From positions 1-23,061 of the forward strand of contig DILW01000127.1 of NCBI GenBank assembly GCA_002425245.1: 23,061 nucleotides of DNA, in the 5' to 3' direction. Positions 16,182-23,061 of the stretch are shown here, one piece after another. The first letter of the stretch is position 1. The number at the start of each line of letters is the position of its first letter. This DNA comes from Betaproteobacteria bacterium UBA5582. Its GTDB lineage: Bacteria; Pseudomonadota; Gammaproteobacteria; Burkholderiales; Rhodocyclaceae. Under the pieces are notes generated by a model. The model worked only from the letters and a program-made list of their open reading frames with translations. It was not told the DNA's origin and did no database searches. The position numbers and the translations under genes are program-made.

Positions 16182-17246
16182 GTGCCTGCGCCCTTTCCCG
16201 CGACCTCCCCGCCCCTGCGTATCGCCATCAACGGCTACGGCCGTATCGGTCGCTGCTTTCTGCGTGCACTGCACGAATCCCCCGCCAACCGGCGCTTCGA
16301 AGTGGTCGCCATCAACGAGCCGGCCAACCTCGACAGCATCGCCTACCTCACCCGCTACGACTCGACGCACGGCCGTTTCCCGGCCGAAATCGGGCTCGGC
16401 GAGGGCCGCCTGTTCGTCGACGGCCGGCCGATTGCGGTCAGCCATGCGCGCACGCCGGAGGAAGTCGACTGGAGCGAGCACGGCATCGACCTGCTGGTCG
16501 AATGCTCCGGCGCCTACGGCCGGCGCGAAGAACTGAACCGTTTCCTGGCCGCCGGCTGCCCGCGCCTGCTCCTCTCGCACCCCGGCCACAGCGCCGACGA
16601 CGTCGATGCCACCATCGTCGCCGGCATCAACCAGCAGACACTGACCGGCGAGCAGCGCCTGGTTTCCGCCGCCTCGTGCACGACCAACGCCATCGTCCCG
16701 GTGCTCGACCTGCTCGACCGCGAAATTGGCGTCGACCAGGCGCTGCTGACCACGCTGCACTCGGTGATGAACGACCAGCCGCTGATCGACGGCTACCACC
16801 ACGACGACTTGCGCCGCACGCGTTCGGCGATGCAGTCGATCATCCCGGTATCGACCGGTCTGGCCCGCGGCATCGAGCGTCTGCTGCCGCAACTGGCCGG
16901 CCGCGTGCACGCCAAGGCGATCCGGGTGCCGACGCTGAACGTCTCGGCCATCGACCTGACCATTCACACCCGCCAGGCGGTTTCGGCGAAGACGATCAAC
17001 CGGTTGCTCGCCGACGCCGCCGCTGGTCCGCTCAAACGGCGGCTGGCATGGTCCGATCAGGCGCACGCCTCGATCGACTTCAACCACGACCCGCACTCGG
17101 CCATCGTCGACGGCAGCCAGACGCGCACCGCCGGCAACCACCTGCTGAATCTCTTCGTCTGGTTCGACAACGAATGGGGATTCGCCAACCGCATGCTCGA
17201 AGTGGCCGACCACTGGTCGCGCCACTGGACCGATTACCGACAATAA
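16182..17246 (+). CDS. epd: erythrose-4-phosphate dehydrogenase-like GAPDH paralogue
   Basis: The 354-residue protein belongs to the GAPDH family but resembles Escherichia coli Epd more than GapA: VVAINE in the cofactor loop, a YGRREE segment followed by LLLSHPG, HSVMNDQPLIDGYHHDDLRRTR, and a C-terminal DFNHDPHSAIVDGSQTR with WGFANRMLE. The catalytic Cys is residue 166 (SCTTNA, with Ala where a second Cys is usual). Epd oxidises erythrose-4-phosphate to 4-phosphoerythronate, the first step of the DXP-dependent pyridoxal phosphate pathway in enterics. GTG 16182 is the only reasonable start; it lacks a clear ribosome binding site and adds about ten residues before the Rossmann strand. pgk follows after 16 nt, matching the epd-pgk-fba order of gammaproteobacteria. 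A second glycolytic GAPDH cannot be excluded. Confidence 0.82.
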   Translation: MPAPFPATSPPLRIAINGYGRIGRCFLRALHESPANRRFEVVAINEPANLDSIAYLTRYDSTHGRFPAEIGLGEGRLFVDGRPIAVSHARTPEEVDWSEHGIDLLVECSGAYGRREELNRFLAAGCPRLLLSHPGHSADDVDATIVAGINQQTLTGEQRLVSAASCTTNAIVPVLDLLDREIGVDQALLTTLHSVMNDQPLIDGYHHDDLRRTRSAMQSIIPVSTGLARGIERLLPQLAGRVHAKAIRVPTLNVSAIDLTIHTRQAVSAKTINRLLADAAAGPLKRRLAWSDQAHASIDFNHDPHSAIVDGSQTRTAGNHLLNLFVWFDNEWGFANRMLEVADHWSRHWTDYRQ

Positions 17247-17262
17247 CCCTTTGGAGAAGACC

Positions 17263-18447
17263 ATGAACGTCATCAAGCTGACCGACCTCGATGTTTCCGG
17301 CAAGCGCGTATTCATCCGCGCCGACCTCAACGTGCCGCAGGACGAAGCCGGCAACATCACCGAGGACACCCGCATCCGCGCCTCGCTGCCGTCGATCCGC
17401 TACTGCCTGGAAAAAGGCGCCGCGGTCATGGTCACCTCGCACCTCGGCCGCCCGACCGAAGGCGAGCTCAACCCGGAAGACAGCCTGATGCCGGTCGCCG
17501 TGCGCCTCGGCCAGATGCTGCACCTGCCGGTGCGTCTGGTCGCAAACTGGGTCGATGGCGGTTTCGAGGTCAAGCCGGGCGAGGTTGTGCTGCTTGAGAA
17601 CTGCCGCGTGAACAAGGGCGAGAAGAAGAACAACGACGAGCTGGCGCAGAAGATGGCCAAGCTCTGCGACATCTACGTCAATGACGCCTTCGGCACCGCC
17701 CACCGCGCCGAAGCCACCACCCACGGCATGGCCAAGTACGCGCCGATCGCCTGCGCCGGCGTGCTGATGGGCGCCGAGATCGACGCCCTGGGCAAGGCGC
17801 TGCATGCGCCGAAGCGCCCGCTGGTGGCCATCGTCGGCGGTTCCAAGGTTTCGTCCAAGCTGACCATCCTGCGTTCGCTGGCCGACAAGGTCGACCAGTT
17901 GATCGTCGGTGGCGGCATCGCCAACACCTTCCTGCTCGCCTCCGGCAAGCGCATCGGCGAATCGCTGGCCGAACCCGACTTGGTCAAGGAAGCGCACGCC
18001 ATCATCGACATCATGAAGGAACGCGGCGCCGAAGTGCCGCTGCCGACCGATGTCGTCGTCGCCGACGAAGTCTCCGCCCTGGCCCGTGCCAACAAGATCT
18101 GCATCGACGACGTCAGCGCCCACGACCGCATCCTCGACGTCGGCCCGAAGTCCGCCGCCAAGCTCGCCGAAATCGTCGCCAACGCCGGCACCATCGTCTG
18201 GAACGGCCCGGTCGGCGTCTTCGAACTGCCGCAGTTCGCCGGCGGCACCAAGATGCTGGCGTCCGCCATCGCCCACTCGGAAGCCTTCTCGATCGCTGGC
18301 GGCGGTGACACCCTGGCCGCCATCGCCAAGTTCAACATCGCCGACGACGTCGGCTACATCTCGACCGGCGGCGGCGCCTTCCTGGAGTTCCTGGAAGGCA
18401 AGACGCTGCCGGCGATTGCCGTGCTCGAGGAGCGCGCCGCCGGCTGA
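17263..18447 (+). CDS. pgk: phosphoglycerate kinase
   Basis: Pgk reversibly transfers phosphate between 1,3-bisphosphoglycerate and ADP. The 394-residue product has the standard signatures: RADLNVP near residue 20, TSHLGRP, VNDAFGTAHRAEATT, GGSKVSSKL, and the nucleotide-binding GGGDTLAAI and STGGGAFLEFLEGK at the C-terminal end. ATG 17263 has a GGAG ribosome binding site 7 nt upstream and follows the epd-like gene by 16 nt, so the two are very likely cotranscribed. It is followed by a 108-nt gap containing a strong hairpin without a U-tract before pyk. Confidence 0.97.
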   Translation: MNVIKLTDLDVSGKRVFIRADLNVPQDEAGNITEDTRIRASLPSIRYCLEKGAAVMVTSHLGRPTEGELNPEDSLMPVAVRLGQMLHLPVRLVANWVDGGFEVKPGEVVLLENCRVNKGEKKNNDELAQKMAKLCDIYVNDAFGTAHRAEATTHGMAKYAPIACAGVLMGAEIDALGKALHAPKRPLVAIVGGSKVSSKLTILRSLADKVDQLIVGGGIANTFLLASGKRIGESLAEPDLVKEAHAIIDIMKERGAEVPLPTDVVVADEVSALARANKICIDDVSAHDRILDVGPKSAAKLAEIVANAGTIVWNGPVGVFELPQFAGGTKMLASAIAHSEAFSIAGGGDTLAAIAKFNIADDVGYISTGGGAFLEFLEGKTLPAIAVLEERAAG

Positions 18448-18461
18448 AACCCCTGCCGCAA

Positions 18462-18483
18462 CGGGCCGCCACCGGGCGGCCCG
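18462..18483 (+). other. strong GC hairpin between pgk and pyk
   Basis: CGGGCCGCC (18462-18470) pairs perfectly with GGCGGCCCG (18475-18483) around an ACCG loop, and CTGC/GCAG flanks can extend it with bulges. No U-tract follows, so it is more likely an mRNA processing or stability element, or a Rho-linked partial stop, than a classical terminator. Confidence 0.5.
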
Positions 18484-18555
18484 GCAGCAATACGCCGGCA
18501 ACACGACCGCAACATGATGGTCGGCCCCGGGAATAACACCGAAAAGAGACAAACC

Positions 18556-19995
18556 ATGACCCGCCACACCAAGATCGTCGCCACCCTCGGCCCCGCCTCA
18601 TCGACGCCGGAAGTTCTCGAACGCATGGTCCAGGCCGGCGTCGACGTCGTCCGCATGAACTTCTCGCACGGCACCGCCGCCGATCACAAGGCGCGCGCCG
18701 AAGGCATCCGCGCCGCGGCCGCCAAACACGGGCGGATCGTCGGCATCCTCGGCGATCTGCAAGGCCCGAAAATCCGCGTCGGCAAGTTCGAGAACAACAA
18801 GATCGCGCTCGCCGCGGGCGACTGCTTCATCCTCGACGCCGCCTGCAAGCTCGGCAACCAGGAACGGGTCGGCCTCGACTACAAGGACCTGCCCAAGGAC
18901 GTGCGTCCCAACGACATCCTGCTGCTCGACGACGGTCGCCTAAAACTGACGGTGGAGGCCGTGCGCGGCACGGAAATCCACACCCGCGTGCTGGTCGGTG
19001 GTGATTTGTCGAACAACAAGGGGATCAACCGCCAGGGCGGCGGCCTGACCGCACCGGCGCTGACTTCCAAGGACATGGACGACATCAAGACCGCCGCCGA
19101 GATCGGCGTCGATTTCGTTGCCGTCTCCTTCCCCAAGAGCGCCGCCGACATGTACATGGCCCGCCAGCTGCTGCGTGCCGCCGGCAGCGATGCGGTGCTG
19201 ATCGCCAAGATCGAACGGGTCGAGGCGGTCACCAACATGGCCGAGATCCTCGACGCTTCCGACGGCGTCATGGTCGCCCGCGGTGACCTCGCGGTCGAGG
19301 TCGGCGACGCCGCCGTGCCGGCGCTGCAGAAGAAGATGATCCGCATGGCGCGCGACAAGAACAAGCTGACCATCACCGCCACGCAAATGATGGAATCAAT
19401 GATCCATTCGCCGGTACCGACCCGCGCCGAAGTCTCCGACGTGGCCAACGCCGTGCTCGACGGCACCGACGCCGTGATGCTGTCGGCCGAAACCGCCGCC
19501 GGCAAGTACCCGGTCGAGACCGTCGAATCGATGGCGCGCATCTGCGTCGAGGCCGAACGCTCCAGTGAAGTCACCCTCGACCGCGAGTTCCTCGACCGCG
19601 TGTTCACCCGGATCGACCAGTCGGTTGCCATGGCCGCCATCTGGACCGCACACCACCTCAAGGTCAAGGCCATCGCCGCGCTCACCCAGTCCGGCTCGAC
19701 CGCGCTGTGGATGAGTCGCCTCAACTGCGGTGTGCCGATCTACGCGCTGACACCGGACGCCGTCTCGCTATCGCGCATGGCCCTGTTCCGCGAAGTGCGG
19801 CCGCTGCTCATGGCCCAGCAGCATACCGACCGCGACCAGTTGCTGGCCGAAGCCGAAAGCCTGCTCATCGAACGCGGCGTGGTCGAACTAGGCGACCTGA
19901 TCGTGCTCACCATCGGCGAGCCGATCGGTAGCATCGGCGGCACCAATACGCTGAAGATCGTCCGCGTCGGCGATCATCTGAACACGCAACCGTAA
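18556..19995 (+). CDS. pyk: pyruvate kinase
   Basis: Pyruvate kinase makes pyruvate and ATP from phosphoenolpyruvate. The 479-residue product has all main motifs: RMNFSHG near residue 33, GDLQGPKIRVG, IAKIERVEAV with the catalytic Lys, MVARGDLAVEVG, TITATQMMESMI and DGTDAVMLSAETAAGKYP, followed by a complete C-terminal regulatory domain ending near GTNTLKIVRVG. ATG 18556 begins the family-like sequence (TKIVATLGPAS); an in-frame ATG at 18514 is less likely. The ribosome binding site is only moderate (AAGAGA). It sits between pgk and fba on the same strand; a hairpin and 108 nt upstream leave room for its own promoter. Confidence 0.97.
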   Translation: MTRHTKIVATLGPASSTPEVLERMVQAGVDVVRMNFSHGTAADHKARAEGIRAAAAKHGRIVGILGDLQGPKIRVGKFENNKIALAAGDCFILDAACKLGNQERVGLDYKDLPKDVRPNDILLLDDGRLKLTVEAVRGTEIHTRVLVGGDLSNNKGINRQGGGLTAPALTSKDMDDIKTAAEIGVDFVAVSFPKSAADMYMARQLLRAAGSDAVLIAKIERVEAVTNMAEILDASDGVMVARGDLAVEVGDAAVPALQKKMIRMARDKNKLTITATQMMESMIHSPVPTRAEVSDVANAVLDGTDAVMLSAETAAGKYPVETVESMARICVEAERSSEVTLDREFLDRVFTRIDQSVAMAAIWTAHHLKVKAIAALTQSGSTALWMSRLNCGVPIYALTPDAVSLSRMALFREVRPLLMAQQHTDRDQLLAEAESLLIERGVVELGDLIVLTIGEPIGSIGGTNTLKIVRVGDHLNTQP

Positions 19996-20001
19996 TAAAA
20001 T
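19996..20001 (+). promoter_or_regulatory. possible -10 element for fba
   Basis: TAAAAT directly follows the pyk stop codon, 40 nt before the fba ATG. No clear -35 box is seen, so fba may simply be read through from pyk. Confidence 0.25.
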
Positions 20002-20041
20002 ACCGGGCTGATCCCGAAACTTACCGAACACAGGAGTTCCC

Positions 20042-21106
20042 ATGCCGCTCGTTTCCCTGCGCCAACTGCTCGACCATGCCGCCGAGCACGACTACGGCCT
20101 GCCCGCCTTCAACGTCAACAACATGGAACAGGTCTGGGCGATCATGGAAGCGGCCAACCAGCTCGACGCGCCGGTGATCATGCAGGCCTCGGCCGGTGCC
20201 CGCAAATACGCCGGCGAGCCTTTCCTGCGCCACCAGATCCTGGCCGCGCTCGAAGCCTACCCGCACATCCCCATCGTCATGCACCAGGACCACGGCCAGA
20301 GCCCGGCAGTGTGCATGGCGGCGATCAAGTCGGGCTTCTCCTCGGTGATGATGGACGGCTCGCTGGAAGCCGACGGCAAGACCGTCGCCAGCTTCGAATA
20401 CAACGTTGAAGTCACCCGCAAGGTGACCGAACTGGCGCACAGCATCGGCGTCTCGGTCGAAGGCGAACTGGGTGTGCTCGGCTCGCTCGAAACCATGAAG
20501 GGCGACAAGGAAGACGGCCACGGCGCCGAAGGCACGATGACCCGCGACCAGCTGCTGACCGACGTCGAGCAGGCCGCCGACTTCGTCCGCCAGACCAACT
20601 GCGACGCGCTCGCCATCGCCATCGGCACCAGCCACGGCGCCTACAAGTTCACCAAGAAGCCGACCGGCGACATCCTCGCCATCGACCGCATCGCTGAAAT
20701 CCACGCCCGCATCCCGAACACCCACCTGGTGATGCACGGCTCCTCCAGCGTGCCGCAGGAACTGCTCGCTGAAATCCGCGAATTCGGCGGCGACATGAAG
20801 GAAACCTACGGCGTGCCGGTCGAGGAAATCGTCAAGGGCATCAAGCACGGCGTGCGCAAGGTCAACATCGACACCGACATCCGCCTGGCGATGACCGGCG
20901 CCATTCGCCGCTACTTCGCCGAAAACCCGAGCAAGTTCGACCCGCGCGACTACCTCAAGCCGGCCCGCGAAGCCGCCAAGAAGATCTGCCTCGCCCGCTT
21001 CGAAGCCTTCGGCTGCGCCGGCCAGGCCAGCAAGATCAAGCCGCTGTCGCTGGACAAGATGGCCGACCGCTATGCCAAGGGCGAGCTGAACCAGATCGTT
21101 CGCTGA
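20042..21106 (+). CDS. fba: class II fructose-bisphosphate aldolase (Calvin-cycle subtype)
   Basis: This zinc-dependent aldolase interconverts fructose-1,6-bisphosphate and two triose phosphates; Calvin-type members can also use sedoheptulose-1,7-bisphosphate. The 354-residue product has the class II motifs: NVNNMEQ near residue 22, MHQDHGQSP with metal and catalytic residues, GELGVLGSLE, GTSHGAYKF with a zinc-ligand His, LVMHGSSSVPQE, and KVNIDTDIRLAMTGAIR. AGGAG precedes ATG 20042. It is the last gene of the plus-strand glycolytic cluster and ends at the terminator at 21126-21149. A second, related aldolase gene lies on the opposite strand at the right edge of the window. Confidence 0.96.
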   Translation: MPLVSLRQLLDHAAEHDYGLPAFNVNNMEQVWAIMEAANQLDAPVIMQASAGARKYAGEPFLRHQILAALEAYPHIPIVMHQDHGQSPAVCMAAIKSGFSSVMMDGSLEADGKTVASFEYNVEVTRKVTELAHSIGVSVEGELGVLGSLETMKGDKEDGHGAEGTMTRDQLLTDVEQAADFVRQTNCDALAIAIGTSHGAYKFTKKPTGDILAIDRIAEIHARIPNTHLVMHGSSSVPQELLAEIREFGGDMKETYGVPVEEIVKGIKHGVRKVNIDTDIRLAMTGAIRRYFAENPSKFDPRDYLKPAREAAKKICLARFEAFGCAGQASKIKPLSLDKMADRYAKGELNQIVR

Positions 21107-21125
21107 GCCTGCTCATTCAGCAATC

Positions 21126-21149
21126 AACAGCCGCCTGCGGGCGGCTGTT
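21126..21149. terminator. Rho-independent terminator between convergent fba and gph
   Basis: A perfect 10-bp stem (AACAGCCGCC / GGCGGCTGTT) with a TGCG loop sits in the 49-nt convergent gap. A short T-rich tract follows on the plus strand (TTTGCATTTC) and a weaker one on minus, so it probably serves mainly fba and partly gph. Confidence 0.8.
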
Positions 21150-21155
21150 TGCATT

Positions 21156-21818
21156 TCAGGCGCTGCGCGCCAGCCGCAGCGCCACGCCCAAGTCGGCGAC
21201 CAGCGCGTCGCAATCGGCGGCATTGACCGGCTCGCCCTCGTTGTAGCCGTAGGGCACGCAGTACACCGCGCTGCCGGCGTTGCGGGCGGTTTCGATGTCG
21301 TGTTTCGAATCGCCAATGTGCAGGTTGTCAGCAGGCGCGCTGCCGAGTGCGGCGCAGGCATGCAGCAGCGGGGCCGGATGCGGTTTGCGGTGCGGGGTGG
21401 TGTCGCCGGAGACGATGGCCTGGAAATAATGGGCGATGCCAGTGCGTTCGAGCAGCGGCTCGGTGAAGGCGGCCGGTTTGTTGGTCACCACGGCCAGCGG
21501 CAGGCCGGTCGCGTGCCAGGCGGCGAGGCCTTCGCGGACACCGGGGAAGAAGGCGGCGTGGCGGCCGTTGACCGCCGCATAGTGCTGCTGGAAGGCGGCA
21601 ATGCCGCGGGCCATCAACTCGGCACCGGGAGCCGACTCGCGGGTCAGGCAGCGTTCGACCAGCACGGCCATGCCGCGGCCGACGAAATGGCGGATTTCGG
21701 TTTCGCTGCGCGGCGGCTGGTCGAGGTCGATCAGCATCAGGCGGCAGGCCTCGGCCAGGTCGCAGACGGTGTCGAGCAGGGTGCCGTCGAGGTCGAAGGT
21801 GATGGAACGGAATTTCAT
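21156..21818 (-). CDS. gph: phosphoglycolate phosphatase (HAD family)
   Basis: Gph removes phosphate from 2-phosphoglycolate, which arises from Rubisco oxygenation or DNA repair. The 220-residue HAD protein has motif I DLDGTLLD with the nucleophile Asp9, a helical cap (about residues 16-85), motif II VVTNKP, the motif III Lys in HRKPHP, and motif IV IGDSKHDIETARNAG. Related HAD phosphatases are hard to separate by sequence alone, but the position after rpe supports Gph. ATG 21818 overlaps the rpe stop (ATGA) and has an AGGAG ribosome binding site inside the end of rpe, so translation is probably coupled. It converges on fba. Confidence 0.9.
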   Translation of the reverse strand: MKFRSITFDLDGTLLDTVCDLAEACRLMLIDLDQPPRSETEIRHFVGRGMAVLVERCLTRESAPGAELMARGIAAFQQHYAAVNGRHAAFFPGVREGLAAWHATGLPLAVVTNKPAAFTEPLLERTGIAHYFQAIVSGDTTPHRKPHPAPLLHACAALGSAPADNLHIGDSKHDIETARNAGSAVYCVPYGYNEGEPVNAADCDALVADLGVALRLARSA

Positions 21819-22519
21819 GGGGACTCCTTGAGCGCCTGACGCAGGGTCTGGATGATCGTATCGTAACGGTGCGGATCGCTGTCGCGGCCGGCGCCGAAAA
21901 CCGCCGACCCGGCGACGAAGGCATCGACCCCGGCGGCGGCGATCTCGGCGATGTTGCCGGGATTGACTCCGCCGTCGATTTCGAGACGGATGCGCCGGCC
22001 CGTCAACTGCTGGTACGCATCGATTTTCGCACGGGCGGCGCGTGCCTTGTGCAGGGTCTGGGCAATGAATTTCTGCCCGCCGAAACCGGGGTTCACGCTC
22101 ATCAGCAAGACCACGTCGAGCTTGTCCATGACGTGATCCATCCAGTCCAGCGGCGTCGCCGGGTTGAACACCAGGCCGGCCTGGCAGCCGCCGTCGCGGA
22201 TCATCGCCAGGCTGCGGTCGACGTGTTCAGACGCTTCCGGGTGAAAGGTGATCAGGTCGGCCCCGGCGCGGATGAAATCGGGAACGATGCGGTCAACCGG
22301 CTTGACCATCAGGTGCACGTCGATCGGCGCCGTCGTGCAGGGCCGGATCGCCTCGCAGACCAGAGGGCCGATGGTCAGGTTGGGGACGTAATGGTTATCC
22401 ATCACATCGAAGTGGATCCAGTCGGCACCGGCGGCGATGACGTTGCTGACTTCCTCGCCCAGGCGGGCGAAGTTGGCCGAGAGGATGCTCGGGGCAATGA
22501 TGGCTTCCAGGGGATTCAT
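21815..22519 (-). CDS. rpe: ribulose-phosphate 3-epimerase
   Basis: Rpe interconverts ribulose-5-phosphate and xylulose-5-phosphate. The 234-residue TIM-barrel protein shows IAPSILSANF at residues 7-16, HFDVMDNHYVPN with a metal-binding His/Asp pair, HLMVKPVD, MSVNPGFGGQKF, the catalytic-Asp motif LEIDGGVNPGN and a phosphate-binding VAGSAVFG. ATG 22519 starts the family-like sequence; the frame stays open upstream but that stretch crosses the hairpin at 22543-22561. AGGA lies 9 nt before the ATG. A strong terminator for the upstream fba copy ends only 15 nt before the start codon, so rpe-gph expression may depend on read-through. The stop overlaps the gph start. Confidence 0.96.
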   Translation of the reverse strand: MNPLEAIIAPSILSANFARLGEEVSNVIAAGADWIHFDVMDNHYVPNLTIGPLVCEAIRPCTTAPIDVHLMVKPVDRIVPDFIRAGADLITFHPEASEHVDRSLAMIRDGGCQAGLVFNPATPLDWMDHVMDKLDVVLLMSVNPGFGGQKFIAQTLHKARAARAKIDAYQQLTGRRIRLEIDGGVNPGNIAEIAAAGVDAFVAGSAVFGAGRDSDPHRYDTIIQTLRQALKESP

Positions 22520-22534
22520 GGGATCTTCCTCAGC

Positions 22535-22561
22535 AAAAAAATGGCCCCGGCGAGCGGGGCC
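22535..22561 (-). terminator. Rho-independent terminator or attenuator between the second fba and rpe
   Basis: GGCCCCG (22543-22549) pairs with CGGGGCC (22555-22561) around a GCGAG loop; on the minus strand seven T residues follow directly. It lies 40 nt after the fba stop and 15 nt before the rpe start codon, leaving no room for a promoter between them. Confidence 0.85.
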
Positions 22562-22601
22562 CAAAACGACCAAGGGTCGCGCAGAGAACATCGGTAAAGG
22601 A

Positions 22602-23061
22602 TCAGCGGTAGCGGGCAACCATGCGATCCAGCGGTATCGGTTTGATGGCGGCGGCCCGCCCGGCCGAGCCGAAGGCTTCGAAACGCAGCCGGCAGATGCC
22701 GCGGGCGGCAGTCACGGCGGCCTTGAGGAAGGCGCGCGGATCGAACTCGTCGGGCTTCTCGGCCATCGCCTTGCGCATGGCACCGGTCATCGCCAGACGG
22801 ATGTCGGTATCGATATTGACCTTGCGCACGCCGTGACGGATGCCTTCGACGATTTCTTCCAGCGGCACGCCGTAGGTTTCCTTGATCGTGCCGCCGTACT
22901 GGCGGATGGTCGCCAGCCATTCCTGCGGCACCGACGAGGAGCCATGCATGACCAGGTGGGTGTGCGGAATCTTGGCGTGGATCGCCTTGATCCGTTCGAT
23001 GGCCAGGATTTCGCCGGTCGGCGGGCGGGTGAATTTATAGGCGCCGTGGCTGGTGCCGATG
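22602..23061 (-). CDS. fba: second class II fructose-bisphosphate aldolase, C-terminal part (cut by window edge)
   Basis: The reverse strand reads from the window edge to TGA at 22602-22604, giving the last 152 residues or so of a class II aldolase. It begins in the GTSHGAYKFT zinc-ligand motif and continues with LVMHGSSSVPQE, KETYGVP, KVNIDTDIRLAMTGAMR and a C-terminal RLRFEAFGSAG block. It aligns along its whole visible length with the aldolase at 20042, with many conservative differences, so it is a paralogue and not a recent identical copy. It is shorter at the C-terminus, lacking the last KGELNQIVR-type residues. The 5' part lies outside the window. It is upstream of rpe-gph on the same strand and followed by a terminator. 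Confidence 0.93.
   Translation of the reverse strand, partial: IGTSHGAYKFTRPPTGEILAIERIKAIHAKIPHTHLVMHGSSSVPQEWLATIRQYGGTIKETYGVPLEEIVEGIRHGVRKVNIDTDIRLAMTGAMRKAMAEKPDEFDPRAFLKAAVTAARGICRLRFEAFGSAGRAAAIKPIPLDRMVARYR

Noticed and set aside
17080..18567. 495-residue frame antisense to pgk
   Set aside because: Shadow of pgk; no domain and no ribosome binding site.
22520..22618. N-terminal extension of rpe
   Set aside because: It would cross a strong terminator and overlap the second fba; family homology begins at the ATG at 22519.

Overview
The window is high-GC bacterial chromosome from what looks like a betaproteobacterium, probably Rhodocyclales (Dechloromonas/Azonexus-like). This is inferred from the style of the proteins (double-domain polyphosphate:AMP phosphotransferase, Calvin-type class II aldolases, TakP-like TRAP system, PAS-GGDEF-EAL proteins), not from a marker gene. 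Coding density is high. I saw no rRNA, tRNA, IS element, phage gene or CRISPR array. It reads as core metabolism with a few accessory details.

Layout. (1) 1-196, minus: the start of an EAL-domain protein cut by the window edge. (2) 350-764, plus: two very small genes, a Cys/His-rich 77-aa protein and a 54-aa single-span membrane protein, ending at a hairpin terminator. (3) 815-4678, minus: a tight operon transcribed rsmE, pap (polyphosphate:AMP phosphotransferase), argA, yggX. (4) 4813-8347, plus: a triple-PAS GGDEF-EAL c-di-GMP enzyme followed closely by fbp. (5) 8487-12094: a TRAP transporter split into convergent units, the Tat/lipoprotein binding protein on plus and dctQM on minus, meeting at two strong terminators. 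A 16-bp dyad (TTAGGG-N4-YCCTRA) precedes both units. (6) 12199-12762, minus: a BamE/SmpA-like lipoprotein. (7) 12950-21106, plus: tkt, gap, epd-like gap paralogue, pgk, pyk, fba. (8) 21156-23061, minus: a second fba (cut by the edge), rpe, gph.

Together, fbp, tkt, gap, pgk, fba, rpe and gph supply most of the carbon-rearrangement part of the Calvin/pentose-phosphate/gluconeogenic network. Rubisco and phosphoribulokinase are not in view. The first GAPDH lacks the NAD-selecting Asp and may use NADP(H); the second is erythrose-4-phosphate dehydrogenase-like and may feed pyridoxal phosphate synthesis. The TRAP system probably imports an organic acid.

Most worth a second look are the shared dyad in front of the split TRAP units, the terminator 15 nt upstream of rpe, the inverted fba paralogues, the GAPDH cofactor pocket, and the two small genes at the left end. 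I did not find a convincing wholly novel multi-gene system.
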